Assembly: GCA_003640385.1 (NCBI GenBank)
Contig: RCAB01000031.1
Coordinates: forward strand, 124,001 to 188,000
Length of the DNA: 64,000 nt
From: Setaria digitata
Taxonomy: Eukaryota; Nematoda; Chromadorea; Rhabditida; Setariidae
Reading direction: 5' to 3'
Both the position numbers and the translations under genes were made by a program. Below are positions 12,846 to 30,637 of the stretch, piece by piece. The notes under the pieces were generated by a model. That model saw nothing but the letters and a program-made list of their open reading frames with translations, was not told the origin of the DNA and made no database searches. Each line of letters begins with the position of its first letter. The stretch's first letter is position 1.

Positions 12846-14833
12846 TCAGAAAGATTCATCACAAAATATTCCATCCGTCTCATCATCCCAGCTATGGTAA
12901 TGATATGGTATTGGATTAACAAACATTCGTTCGTCATACACAACATCTTCTAGGAATAATCCTTGGGGTGGAGCCGTTACCATTCCGAAGTGATGGAAAT
13001 TTTCAGGATTTGGGTTGTTTAGAAACCATACCAAACGTTCTCGTGACAAACGTCCATATGCGTGCTCGATAATGGTCCGTACCATATGCCTTATCTTAAG
13101 CACCTTACTATCAGTTAAGACAAATTAAGAGACTGTTAGCTTTAACAGTAATATTTTGTTCCAGCGTATTCCTGTCCTCCAAATTGTGATGTAGAGAAAA
13201 ACTTTAAGCTAATATTTATTCAATAATAGTACACCTTCGACCTTGGTACAAGTTCATAGCACTTCTATGCGATGAAGTTTACTGTTCAGTTTCTCATCCA
13301 GTTCGTCTCTAGTCGGCTATATTACAAATCACATGTATCAAACATTTTGCTCCTATCCTTCCTTCTTTGCGCTTGATATATTTAAAACAACAGATGTAAG
13401 AATAAATGGCCTATGACTTACTTGTGATCGCAAAAACGATCTTGAAACGACATTAATATCAATTAAATTGAAACCATCAGCATTCCCAAAACGACTGCCT
13501 CCTGCAAAGTTTATAGTGGTTCAAGTCCACTTACTCTCATTTTAGAGAACACCTGATGCGGAACTGACTCCACATACTGCCACTTCGCACCGAACATTAG
13601 AGTAACTTGTAGAATATTCAAGTAATCAAATACCTAATTTTCGAGTCATAATTACTGCAATATAAGCTCGCTTTCTTACCTACATTTGCTATAAAATGAC
13701 CTGCAAGAACGTTTTTTTTTTTTTATGTAGATGAACAGCTCACTAAGTGTACAAGAATGGAAATTATACCGACCGCCAGAAATACCAACGTGCAGCATAT
13801 GTCTCATCGTCGGAATGCGATTATTACTTCTTAAGCGATCACGTCTGGGATATTTCATAAATGAGGCCATATTGTGCGTTCCCTGGAAAAAAAAAAAGCC
13901 ACTTTCTGAGCTTAAAACATAAAATGCAAAATTATACAGCTGTGGATATCATGAAGTCAAAATCTTAAAAATTATAAGCTAAAAGATAGGTCAAAAATTC
14001 ACTTGAAATAACGAACACGCATCTGCAGCCCTTCGTATGTCAAAGCCATTTGGTAAGAACCACATATATGGTCTTTCTGCGAACTGCCACAGCAGTGGTT
14101 GTTCTGCATTTCTGAACCATTCATCCTCGTTTTCTGCTAAGGCCAATCGATATTTGTATTTTCTAAACTTTAAAATACCAAGGTCTGACCAGTATGGGTT
14201 ACACCCTCCAAAGAGAAAAACAATATGCCAATAATTTCAGCACTTGAAAAAACCCGTCGAAATAGATCATCAAAATTCCTGCCAATTAGTTCGGTTTTTG
14301 CCCCTTATCTATTATCAAATTTTACGAAGCGAAAATAAAAACCTGTACGAAACATTTCCTTTCGAACAGAAGCCTTTTGAGACAGTATGGAAATCTAGAA
14401 CACGTAATGACCCACCAGTAATTTCACTGGCCTTGCGATTCCAATCATACAGCAGGTTACTTTTATTTTCATCTGCGTTCCCAATGGGAATTTGCATGAT
14501 AAAAGCATTTCGTAGAGCATGAACTCCCGCATCGGTCCTAAAGAACTCACATTCGGAAGAGACTTTCCTTAAAAAAAAAAGTCCCACGACATCCTGGAAT
14601 CCCACAATATCCCGCAATCTATTATAATCGGTGAATTTCAGCGAAGTTTTAATAACAAACCTGCTTGACTGTGACATCTTCAACTGCTTTCCAATATCCG
14701 GAAAGGTATCTCGTACAAGCGTCTTCAAGAAACCTAGCACACCATGGCTGGTGCTTCGATTAGCAATGGACAAAAACCGAGAACCATCGTACGACACCCA
14801 CAATAAATATCGATACACCTCAGTCCCATACAT
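12846..14833 (-). CDS. PUSL1: TruA-family tRNA pseudouridine synthase, PUSL1-like
   Basis: Predicted to isomerise uridine to pseudouridine in tRNA; PUSL1 is the mitochondrial-type TruA paralog in animals. Exons are 14661-14833, 14326-14537, 14003-14205, 13744-13882, 13422-13501 and 12846-13103, in phase, giving 354 aa. Motif II reads SSRTDAGVHAL, containing the catalytic Asp and rebuilt across the first intron. Later blocks are GTHNMASFM (human GTHDFSAF), an IPTMRHMLHVGIS strand, then FNLIDINVVSRSFLRSQ followed by IRHMVRTI, which match the C-terminal TruA fold. A TAPPQGLFLEDVVYDE segment matches the human APAHGLFLKSVLY region. The first intron (14538-14660) is 123 nt with no stop in frame, so an unspliced reading stays open. 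Confidence is good for the family and moderate for the PUSL1 subtype. Confidence 0.85.
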
Positions 14834-15619
14834 CCTTCTAACGTTTTCACTATCCCCTGTAAACCAGCATTACATATTGTAGTCTAACCTGTCAAAAATA
14901 TAAGCCATTTACAACATGAAAATTTAAACGTATAAATGCGACGATCTATAATCGACTTCCAGCATAACTATTCAAGATAGTTTGCTCTAGTCTCCTGAAC
15001 AAACCTGCAATGGATCACCATTAGCCTAAGTGTACTTCAACTTTCTTACATATGGAGCAGTAATTCAAGTGTGCTGGCTGAATAATAATTACATTTGAAG
15101 TCATACCAGTTTTTGTCGAATGAAATGCCATGATAAATTTAAAGTGGAATGCACTTTAATCATAAATGTGAACAACAAACGAACATTATAAATGAGCAAT
15201 GATGTATAATTAAGAACTACTGTGAAATTTGGTAAATACTGGAGGTAAATCAATTAGATACGAATAGATTTTACTGGTATAAAGACAAGGAGGAAGGTAG
15301 TCGGGTAAAGTACCACAAGCAAAACAAACATACTTATACTAAATGAAATGAAAACCACTGAGAACACACTGGTAGAATGACAAACATTGCAAAAAAAAAA
15401 AAAAAATGGAGAACCTTATTTACGGATACCGTTTTTCAGCATCTATTATTATACATGATTCAAAACATTTCAGAAATCATGTCAACAACCATAAAAAGCA
15501 AAATCACAGTTCTTCCCAAAACTATCCAGTGAATAAAAATGAAAAATTTAACAAATTTGCTGTAACAACCAAATTTTTAAATCGAATGAAATAGATAATT
15601 TGGTATGCGTCATCATACT
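14834..15619. other. Intergenic, no gene seen
   Basis: Short spacer between the IMP dehydrogenase stop and the PUSL1-like start, both on the minus strand. It contains a poly(A) tract near 15390-15406 and no supported exon. Confidence 0.5.
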
Positions 15620-19888
<4,269 letters not shown>

Positions 19889-22141
19889 AACTTTGCTACA
19901 AGTTCTGCAAATTTATCAATTTTTTCTCTTATTTGAGAAATAATAAACGTCAGTCGATTTTTTTTTTCAGACTGTAGAAACTATTTATGCAATATCAATT
20001 TCGAGAATGAAATGATTTATCCTTAATTTGGAAAAACGGACAAACAATTTTGATTATCAATCACAGATAAAAAGACAGTAAACCTTGTTGACAAACTAGA
20101 ACCAATACCCTTTAGATATCCCGTGTTACAGTCATTCCTTGTGATTCTTTGATGGATTTGCAAATGCTACTTAAGTTTCCACAAATCACGGGATTCCAAT
20201 ACTTGCAAGGATGTGGATGATTTTAGGTTAAAGAAATCCACAAAATGGCAGTAGTTGTTGTAATTAGTCCAAACAATATTAATAATAAACCAGAAGCCAT
20301 GACAGAAATCCGTTACAAACATCAATCTCGGTACTCCTAGTGCTGACAACCGAGAAAGTACGAGAAAAACGCATAACAGAAGCCTACGCCAACTTCTAAC
20401 CGATATTTGGGTGGCCGATGTTCACATGTAGGGTAATGTACGGTTATGCAGCGGTATCACTTCGTTATACGGTACCACTTCAGTTTAGCTGACCTTTAAT
20501 ACTGTCACATCTTGTCACTTGCACATGATTAAATGGAAGTCTCTTAAAAACATAAATGATTGTAGGAGGCTAACAAAAATCTTACTCTGATCTAATATGA
20601 TGCTCCTACTTCACGTACACGTGAAGTTGACATTGCCAGTTTATCCTACTTTCCTAAACCGAACACTACACAGTGTACGAATTGCGCTAATTGTTGCTTC
20701 AGTCAGGTGATGAACATTGAACAAGTTGTCAAAAATCTAACTCAAATCGAGTTTGTACAATACATGGAAACAAATAGTTGCAGTTACTTTCATCACCATA
20801 TTCAATTAGCAAATTTGTCGGAGAGAATGCAGTATTAACAAACAAGTAGATTTCACACCATAATGATCATCATGCACCACTACAGTTACATATTAGCGGC
20901 TTCATCGTAATTGTAGTACTTAATGAAGTTGTAGCACCTTGAAATGAATGCAGTACATACATTTTCCCTTCCGAAAGTAAACCACAACAAAATTTGCTTC
21001 AAATAAATTAGGATCGTATGAGATGAAAGCTGAATGAAATTGGTCATGTTAGTATAAGTGAAAAACCTGATAGAACTCATGTACGCATATCATCTTCCAT
21101 GACAACTTTCATTCCTATGTTTCTATGGTAACTAGGATTGGAAAAGCAGGATACACTTTTGCCTGAGTCATTTTAACATTATACATATTTTGCAAAGCAA
21201 ACTAGCACTGCGAGGGAAATGCTGCCGACGATGAAGGTGCGTGGATGGTAACTTGCTACTTGAAATGAGTCCGATTAAAAAGAGACACCGTTGCTAACTT
21301 CATTTAATAGACAATATTAATTCTTCAGTTATGCAAAATAATTGTTCGTCTATCAACAGAGCAATGCGCAGAATCAAAATCATTTGATTCACTGTCGAAA
21401 ACTGAGTTACCAAATCTGAAAATTGGAAAAAAAAAAGATGAATAAATCAGGTCCAAATATCGTTTACATGACACTACCAACCGGTGAGGTGTGATCCGTA
21501 AGAAGAATCTTCATTTAGAAAGAAGATATAAAACTCCACATGAGACTCATCAGGAAGCATCATTTCAGTGCAGCAAGGTACATCATTTTGAGATTTATTC
21601 CCGACACAAAGGAACATCCTTAGGAGAGGTTTTTTTTTTTAGAGATGAAAAAACTACTGAATCAATAAAACATTCTATCAGTCCTATAGCAAAGCTCGGC
21701 CGCAAGAATCAAGTGTCTGTATAAGAAAATCTTAAGTAATTTACAATTATATATTTGTTAAACTGAAAATTTGTCACAAATAGTAGCTGAAATGGAATTC
21801 TACTGCATCACAGAAAACTTCTATTCAGCAAAATTCAACAATTCCATCCAGAAACAAAGCTGGTGCCCCAAATAAAATTAGATTAGATACAATCACGAAA
21901 TGTATAGACATGACAAAATACCTTCAAATCACCAGCAATTTTATTGAAATACTGGTTCACTTAAATACTTATTAGGTAATGAAATTATTTCAACTCAAAA
22001 ATTTTCTTCGTGATGCAACCAGTGATACAATACCTAATCTGAAACAAACAGCAATAAAACGAAATCAAAGACAAAAGAGAGAAGACAACCACAGAAAAAG
22101 ATACAACGAGAAGGATTTTCATATGATATATATAATGTTTG
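19889..22141. other. Intergenic, no gene seen
   Basis: No coding exon supported in about 2.2 kb. It holds the putative IMPDH promoter on the left. A TTTATT at 21940-21945 (AATAAA on the minus strand) is a plausible poly(A) signal for BET1. Confidence 0.45.
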
Positions 22142-22474
22142 CTAACGAATCAAATAATAAATAACTAAGAAAACAAATAATGCAAATAAGGCAAGATAAC
22201 ATGTCAAGTTTTTGCCCCCTGCCTTGGCAACCCGATTCAATTTCCTCACTGTTGCATCGAGCAAACCTTTCGATGTATCAAAATTGGTTTCCATTTCATT
22301 CAACAAACGATTCTGTTCCCGAACATCATCACCAATTGCAATAGTTATCTTCTTCAGTGCAGCTACCTTTCCTGACAGTTGCTCAACCAAGGCATCATTT
22401 CGATGTTCCATGAAGGTTCCATCGCTACTTTCGCTCAACATATTTACACCGTTATTGCTTCCCCGATAAGTCAT
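22142..22474 (-). CDS. BET1: ER-Golgi v-SNARE BET1
   Basis: Qc-SNARE of the complex that fuses ER-derived COPII vesicles with the cis-Golgi. It is a single uninterrupted 110-residue frame (human BET1 is 118). The N-terminus is short and polar. The SNARE helix runs from about residue 28 to 85 and contains SGKVAALKKITIAIGDDV and EQNRLLNEMETNFD, with the central Q of a Q-SNARE in EQNRLL. It is followed by LDATVRKLNRVAKAG and a C-terminal membrane anchor CYLALFALFVFLVIYYLI ending in one Arg, as expected for a tail-anchored protein. TTTCAG about 30 nt upstream of the ATG could be a trans-splice acceptor. It is the only intronless gene among the well-supported ones in the window. Confidence 0.95.
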   Translation of the reverse strand: MTYRGSNNGVNMLSESSDGTFMEHRNDALVEQLSGKVAALKKITIAIGDDVREQNRLLNEMETNFDTSKGLLDATVRKLNRVAKAGGKNLTCYLALFALFVFLVIYYLIR

Positions 22475-23458
22475 ATCAGTATAACTAAATAACTACTTAG
22501 CACTACCTGAAATTGAGGAAATAATTGGCAGAATAAAACCAAAAAAAAAAATACCGAAACACTTTATGGTTATGATCACTGCTTGCATCATTATTAGAAG
22601 AAAAACACACATTTGTTAGAGAATAACCACATGTTATGTTATGAACTGCTGTGTTCAAGGGAATGTATATTATAATATATATAACCACCCTACAACAGAC
22701 TACCCTGAAGTTCTTCCGAAATATCAGAGAATGGATCTAAATTCTGTTGGGCATAAAAAATTGTAAAAAAAAATTCAATAACCATAAATGGAGGACCAAT
22801 TACAGGTAAAACGATTTCAAAATGTAATTATCCAGCATTCAAACAAAATTTATGCTCTTGAAACTGATCAAATCGGACAACAAAAAGGTAAAGGATAAAG
22901 AACTTTAGGTCCACTAAAACAATAAACTCCCAATGGAAAAAAAAATTTTCTAACTATAAATTATCAAATTATTAAGTAATCTCATCCTGCATTTTTTCCT
23001 AGCATTTTAAAAATTTCACCGACGGATTTTTAGAAGATCTGAGCCAATTATCACTAGAAACATAACGAAAACAACAAGCGAGCAAAAAAATATATCAAAG
23101 ACTATCTTGTAAACTTATGTAAGTTTTTTTTCATTTCTGCAAGAAACATGGAGAACCTTAGAGTAAAGAAAAAAGAATTAATGATCATGATAATTTAACA
23201 AACGAAATTCTGGATGATGACAAAAAATACAACAAATATCCACGTTATATTATTTATAGTCTAACGGCCACATTTCTCAATCAATGGAAATGGTTCTGTG
23301 CTTTAGAAATTCAAAACTAGAAAGAATGGTAACAAATAATGCATCAACATTAAAAGATTTTCTGAAAGTAATAATTTAAATTAATTTGCAGTCTATACTG
23401 TAGATGATCCTAGCATGGACTTTCAAATGTTTTAACGTACGCCGTCTGCATAGGCAAC
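22475..23458. other. Intergenic, no gene seen
   Basis: Very AT-rich spacer between ribophorin I and BET1 on the same strand, with no supported exon. It should contain the ribophorin I 3' UTR and the BET1 5' region. Confidence 0.5.
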
Positions 23459-26400
23459 CTACAGAGCATAAATTACAGAATCCATTCTCTCCTTCGCTTC
23501 ATTCAGCTTTTGCACATACGACTTTTCTGCATCGGCAAAAGCGACTTTAGAAAGCTGACCTTTAACAAAGCGTTCCACCTGAAATTATATGGCATTTTAA
23601 CGAAGAAATAATTTATTTTGGTTATTCCATTCCATACATCTCTCATCAAATCTACTCTAAAGCTGTAAAATGTTTCGAGTTGATTACAAGTCACGAAGAC
23701 TGATGAAACACATTCTAAGGCGTCAACATACTAATAAGATTCCAGTGTATACGCCTCTTTTTTTCTTTTTCATGAAGCATCAATGAAAATACGAATACAG
23801 AACTCGTGCTAGTCAACTCAGTTTGAATTTTTTTTTTCTAGAACCTCACCTGTACCAAATAACTGTTTATAACATCCATTGCCGATTTGTGTATTTTATT
23901 GACTTCGTTCAACTGAAATCAGATGGCAGAACATTATAACAGCATATTTCTTTGCCAGCATTTCTTTTTATTTCGAGAAAGCAGCTTATATTTCTAGGAT
24001 AACCTACGTGATTTACAAGTGACTCACAAAGTCTCAAGTTAGCAAAATGAAAAGAACTCGAAACAACTGGTACCTTAGTTAAACAGGGTACAGCACAACA
24101 TCACATCCAATTTCATCACATTTTTAGATGCGACTAACATTTAACTAGAACGGAGATGCAAACACACACCTTGTCGAATATGTCGGCGTTTGTAGATTTC
24201 AATTCGCTCTGCAGGTCGCCGATAGCATGCCCCACGTTTTTCAGATCATTCTCTGCCTTTTTCCGTGCTGTAGTAAATGCAGCCAAATCCTAAATTCACT
24301 CATAAAACGGCAAAATTTTTGTCAAGACAAAAGGAATGCCAACAAAAAATATGCTGGCATTACTGCTCGTGTTTTCTTATGTTATGAAAAATAAATAAAA
24401 AAATAGAAGAAAAGAGACCTTAGTATTCTTGAATTTGTTTACGGCATCTGTAAAATGATCATAAATTTTTAATCGGTCAGCATGTAGATCAGTTAACTGC
24501 TCCACTTGTCCCTGTACTTGTAGGCGACTTTCTGTTGCAACGTCCTGGAGATAGATGCAGAAAAAATCTAGGTACCTAATTTTAAACTCGAATCAACAAA
24601 AGTGTATTGAAGCAGAACTAAAACTGAAACAAATCAAAATAAGCTAGGAAAGTAAGAGAAGGTTTGTTACTGCTTTGCACTAATAAAACTCGTAAAAATC
24701 TAGAACATAAAAAACTCGATCGATCAGCGAACCAGTGGATGTTATTCATTTGAAATGAAAGAAATCTGAATTTGTAATCCCTGGATAACAGTCCATAAAA
24801 AGAACAAATATGTTCTCTATATTGAGAAAAGAACAAATATATTACAATTCTGCATTCCTGCATAAAAAAGAATCACCAAAGACTAACAACTTACGGGGGA
24901 GATCGTAAAATCCAACCGGACATAAATGATGACTGCAAGGAACAAAGTTGCAAAAGCTGCACAAGCAAGAAGAGGTTCTCTCCAAAGCTGCATGCGGTCG
25001 AATTCATAATGTAGCTACAAAATTCCACTGTGAAGATATTCAACATATCAAGAAATCCATACTATCTTACTTTAATGTGTCATTTGTTGTAACAACATAT
25101 TTGGTTATTCAATCTGGTGACCAGCAAAAACCACGAATTACCTTAGTTTCAACTAGAGATACAAAATAAAATCCCTTTCAAAGTCCCTTTAACATTACGA
25201 TGGCTACAAAATTTTCAGTAAGAAAACATACTGTGAACATCTGAATATGGTCGTCAACGAGGTTACTTTTTTCAATTGTGATAACAGGGCGACCAGTGGT
25301 GTCCAGGTAAGTGAAGTGCAACTCATCTGGGTATCTCTTCACTGGGTATGGTGTTGTCAATTTGAAATTTCTGGAAACAAAAATATTCATCGGAGGGCTG
25401 TATCAGTTATAATCCTTAGAATAGGATTTAAAAAACATACTTGCTCCCTTCTGGAAGTATAATTTTCAATTTCAAGTTTTCAATAACAGCATCATCGAAC
25501 AGATGATCGACAATACGCATCTTTAATGCAAATTTATTGCCCGATGAATAGAGATACTGATAAGCTGGAACGTTGTAACCGAGTATATAATCAGTCTTCC
25601 AGCCACCAAACAGTGGAAAACGCGGTTGTATAATTAATTCAACAACATCTGTCATTTTTCGCATAGCGGAAGTAGAAATGTTGCCAATTTCATCACGGTA
25701 ATATATATCCTTAGCTGATGCTGGCAACAAAGTCTGCAACGAGTTGCGTAAAGTAAAATAAGTATGAAAATGAAAATTTTAATGCTTAAAAATTTTAAAT
25801 CCATGAAAACACATACTTTGTATTGAGTTACTATTGGCCTCTTACTGCCTCTTCGATCCATCTGGAAATCAAGGCGAGAAAAAGAACCCTGAAAACAGAA
25901 CATTTAGAAAATATCCACAACGAAGGCGAATTTAATAAGCAGGTGGAATAAATAAAGAAATACCTTTAACTCCGCTCCCTTATGAATAACACTAATTGCT
26001 TCTTCCACAGCAATATTACCCCAATGTGAAACTTCAATCACTCGTACAATCTCAGTTGCTACAACGAACGGCGCGTTGTTTTCATAGTGCACCACGATTT
26101 CCGCCTCAAATAAAATTTAGTTCAAAATATGGATGTAACTGCCATATTTGAATACAGAAGGTTTCAATTCCTCAGTAATTTATTTAACTGAAATCTTACC
26201 GTGGCATACGGTTTCTGATCTTCATATGGACCATAAGTGATTTTACCACCTTCAACTGATGTTGGCGAAACTGTTGTGTGAGATTCAAGCTTCCCACTCG
26301 GCAGAAGTATTACAGACTTCTCCTGTTTTACTGGATAGATACTTGGGACATGCGCATTTCCTTTGTACATAACAAACCTCAATTCAAAAAATTGCAAACC

Positions 26401-27454
26401 AACAATATGGAATGAAAGGACCTTCCCAAAAGTAATTTTAGATCTCTAATGACCACAACACTTCAAAAAACCTGAATGATTATGCTCCTAAAACTCTTTA
26501 AAATGAACAAATTGCACTGGGAATCCTCTCCTTTAATAAAAACTAAGAAATGAAATTAACACACAAGAACGAGTATTGAAAAGTGAAGGAGATCGATGCA
26601 CTGATTGATAGTTATGATGAAATTGCTTGCAGCAAGAAAACAGTCCTAGCAACCCGATGAAAACTTACTGTGATTCAGCCTGAGTAATTCTTTTTGGATG
26701 GGGCTCCAGATATTCTGTTAGTTGATATTCTACCGTAACAGCAGTTTTGCCATTTGGTGGAATGGTATTCAACAACTCAATCTAGAAATGAATCTTTATG
26801 GCAATAATTTCATGTAATCAAACCTGAAAACAATGTTTTCCACTTCCGTTGTCTGTTACAACACTATATTTCAACACCTTTTAAGAGATGACCACAAAAT
26901 GGTTGGAACATGAAGCGAAACCTTGTAAGCTAAAAATCCTTTCTTTACATTGCCTTTTCCATGTTCAATATTTGTCACTTTTAATTTTACATCCTTTTTC
27001 GGAACGACTGCAGAAATATACGAAAGTCGGGAGTACTCGTTTTCATGCACTAAATGTATGAAACTGTTGATTTCTTTATTGCCGTTATTCGTCACTTCAT
27101 ATCTAACGGTTACTTTCACTACCTGGAACAGAATTTTCAGATATATTTGCAGCAACAGTTAGATCTTAACATACAAATGAATGAAGGATGTAACAAAGCT
27201 TTATCTATCACGCATCTTTTTCAATGAAGATTTCTCTTTTTTTTTTTTTCTTTACCTAATGTTATGATAATTCAACTTCCCAGAATTGGAAGCGAAGTTG
27301 AGAAAAGCAAGGATTTGAAGTTAAATACCTGTGTCAGTATATCAACCACTCTCTCTGCAGACAGTGTAATATCACTAGACGAGATCTCGATACCGCAAAC
27401 TAAAGAGAGATGAACTAATAAAACGACAAAATATCTCCACCAGGACATTACCAT
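23459..27454 (-). CDS. RPN1: Ribophorin I, oligosaccharyltransferase subunit
   Basis: ER membrane subunit (OST1) of the complex that transfers glycans to Asn of nascent proteins. Thirteen exons: 27329-27454, 26922-27122, 26669-26781, 26200-26377, 25964-26104, 25817-25888, 25441-25733, 25232-25370, 24895-25014, 24419-24544, 24170-24289, 23850-23912 and 23459-23578. They give 603 aa (human 607). A signal peptide [19 protein letters not shown] leads a lumenal domain. Near-identical human blocks are [49 protein letters not shown] and [17 protein letters not shown]. One membrane span ([18 protein letters not shown], about residues 436-453) is followed by LDFTIS and a cytosolic coiled-coil tail of about 145 residues, as in the human protein. 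All phases are consistent. No odd features. Confidence 0.97.
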
Positions 27455-30400
27455 GATTCTCTCTAATTTCCTTCACCGACTTCGAAATCTGTCAGTAAAA
27501 AAAAAAAAATTGCATCTTTTAAAAAGTAATTATGCATAAAAAGCAAAACGTGGATAATGTAAAGTCCATATGACTTAAACAAGGAAGAAAGCATAGGAAC
27601 GATTAGCGGAAAAATAATGAGATATGCTGCCAACAAAAATAAACCATGTGGTAAATTACAGATGCAAAACTCCTACACTCTTCTACTTCCGACATTGTTA
27701 AATGACGGTGACATGCAAGAATTGCAGCTAATATGCCTATTTGCGAGATTAATTTCAAATGCACTGCATGACTTTTTCGGTAAAAAGGGAATGAAATGGA
27801 CAAGAGAGAGGTAAGAGATTTATTAGGCAAAGGGAAGGCACATATGGGGACACGCACGACACGTGTCAACAAACATCACCACCGACACCAATCCTACAGT
27901 TACTTCTAGTCAAAAATACAGTCCCCAGTGATTTCCACGTTGCATAAATAGAATGGCAACATAGACAAATACTAGGCATGAGCTAGCGAAAGAACTACGG
28001 TAAATGAGGAGGGTGCAGAAATAAAAGTGTTGCGAAGAGTGAAGGTGTGCAGGACAGGGATAGATATTCGAGTTGAGTGTAGCTCAGGAGGTTCACGCGC
28101 AGTTTACGTGCTGGGATGTTGCAAGCTGCGTGTACATCTTGATATACAACAAAAAATCGTTAAAGACTGAAATTTGAGTAGAAGATACAGGAATGGCTAA
28201 ATCTGTTGATTAGAAAATGCATTCTGGATGTGTTGTGATATTATTGCTTATTAATTAAAATTGCTTATCATTGCCAGTTCGTTTGGTGGTCTAAGTACGG
28301 AGAAGTGGAATCGACAGACTTTTCTGATAGCCTTATTGATCTAAGTTGTGGAAAACTAGGGAATAAAGTTCCAGGATTTCCTCAGATCTGTTATTTGCTT
28401 TTCGCTTTTCATTACATCTTTGTTGCTGTCTGTCGGATGAAATTTCCATGTACGTTTTTTGGAAATGTTAATAAAATATAAGCAGGATTCGTAGTAGCCG
28501 TGTTGATTTATAGACATGTTATGCAGATGCCTAAATGCTTTCGCTCTTGAGGAATTCGAGAATTACTGCAAAAAAATAAAATTAGGCTTCAGAAATTCTT
28601 TTGCTTTTTGCATGGTTTAGAAGTTGCATTTTTATGTTGGATTTGTGAGGATTTAGCAAGTTATCTGAAAAAATGGAATTTAAGTGTAATACTAGATTTA
28701 GCTCTCTTCTTGACGTGTCATCATTATTTTGTCTACAATATGTAAAAGCAGAAGTAGGGAACGAGGCAGCTGTCTCAGGATAATTGTTGGAATTGAGCGT
28801 TATAGAGATTATACTGTTTTTTGTTTTAATCTGTAAATAGTGGAAATCAATGAATACTTTCAAAAAAAAAGACAAAAATAAAAAATTTCCCATTCAGAAA
28901 TAAATATCTGGAACCTACCAGAATTCTTTTTCATAAAAATTATTACTAACGGAGATAATTCGTGAAATTTGAAGCTTGCTGTCTGTTTATCGAATAAAAC
29001 TGTCATCATAAGAAGCGGAAGTGCACAAATGCTATTAGAGAAACGGTCAGCAAGACCAGGAAAACTTCCTCTTTATTTCGGTTCTAAGAACTCTACTTTT
29101 CTGTTTTTCTAAGAAGTATTTGGTAACGGAAATGAGGAAAATGCATTTTTGCCGGAAGCTTCATGGAGTTGAGCAATTTCATTTTCGAAATTATAGAAAG
29201 AAGCGGGTTGTTGGATTACGTAATCTTTTTGCTTCATGATCCGATCACTGGGACGGGAAATGTGAGGGAAGAAGAATAGACAAGTTCTTATTGCTTAAAA
29301 TATTTCTAAACCTGCTATTCATAATTAACAATTATGATATGATCATAAGAGCGGACAATGATACAAGCAGCAACGGTACTCGAAGTTTTCGATAGTTGGA
29401 TAGATAAAATTGCCCACGGCTACAAATGAACCATTTGACTGTGATGTCATGAAAGGTGACCCTTCATTGCGGAAGGGATGTATGTCTAGTGATCCTTGTC
29501 TGTTGCTTATGCAGTAAATTTCCAAAAATCAACTAATCATTATGGATAGTGAGCAATGTGTAGCATTTTTCCGCACTTCACACATTTCTCCTGAACTGTA
29601 ATTTACTTGAAGATGTGAGGATTTAACCGCTTTATCAGCATTTGCAAAAATTGTATCATCTTCCCGAACACCCACAATTTCTTAGCATCTTATGCCATAT
29701 ATGAAGAGGTGCAGCTAGCAATTGTTTATCTGAAAAGGTATGCTAGATTTTCCAATAAACAATTTGAAATTTCCCATATCTCCTTTATCTGCTGAATAGC
29801 TAGCTATTGGTTAAACTCGCCTTGCATCTTCTCAACATTAATGAATGAAACTTTCATTTGTAAAACGGAGAACAAAGTTTTGCTAGACTATTAAGTGGAA
29901 CGAAAGTGGTTGAATCCAGGAGTGCCGTTGGCAATGGATGAACGAATCCAACTCATCGTCAACAAGGTCGATTGAATCAGTGAAAAAGGTGAAAAAGAAG
30001 GCAGTTAAAAAAAAGCGAGTTATTAGTAAAATAGAACCGGATCTCTCCTATCGCCTGTCTTTTCCCCTTTCCTGATCCCTTTCCCTGTAGGCGACCCTAT
30101 AATGCATGACTCAAATGAATTCTATTAGCTATTTGATAAAACCTTCATGGTTAGTTTAATAGACAGATAGTGTGGGAGGTGATTCCTATTCCATATATAA
30201 GCTTCAAAAGTTTGCCGCTTAAGTCAGTTATTTCCTCAGCATCATGAAGTGACATTCCCTTCCAGCAACAGTTTCCACACTTTTATTAATTATCTTTAAT
30301 AAAAAAGAAAAGGGAAATTTGATTTGTCTCCCCTGAGTGAAATGTAGCTAAAGTCATCAGAACTTAGGATTAAATCTTTTGTTTTGTGAATTGGCGCATT

Positions 30401-30637
30401 GATCATTTAAGTTTTATAGAATTATTTGCTTACAAAATCTATCAAATACTTCCGTCTAGCAAACTGACAGATGGGAAATATAGGTGATTGGAAAAGGTTT
30501 CAAATAAAAGAAAGATTGTTATAGAGTTTTTTTTTTTTTTTTTTTTAGATTTGAATTTACTATTTTTCTTCTGAAACTTTACTTAATGCAAAATTTTGTT
30601 CAGATCGAATTCCTGGACGAAAGAGAAAGAAGTTGCA
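27455..30637. other. Divergent intergenic region
   Basis: About 3.2 kb between the divergent ribophorin I (-) and DB-module (+) genes. No exon is supported. A 20-nt poly(T) tract lies at about 30527-30546, roughly 90 nt before the DB-module start. TTTTGTTCAG at 30594-30603 could be a cis- or trans-splice acceptor for that gene. Confidence 0.5.

Noticed and set aside
13560..13650. Open stretch between PUSL1 exons with a GTAAGT donor
   Set aside because: Including it breaks the reading phase; joining 13744-13882 directly to 13422-13501 fits in phase and matches the TruA alignment.
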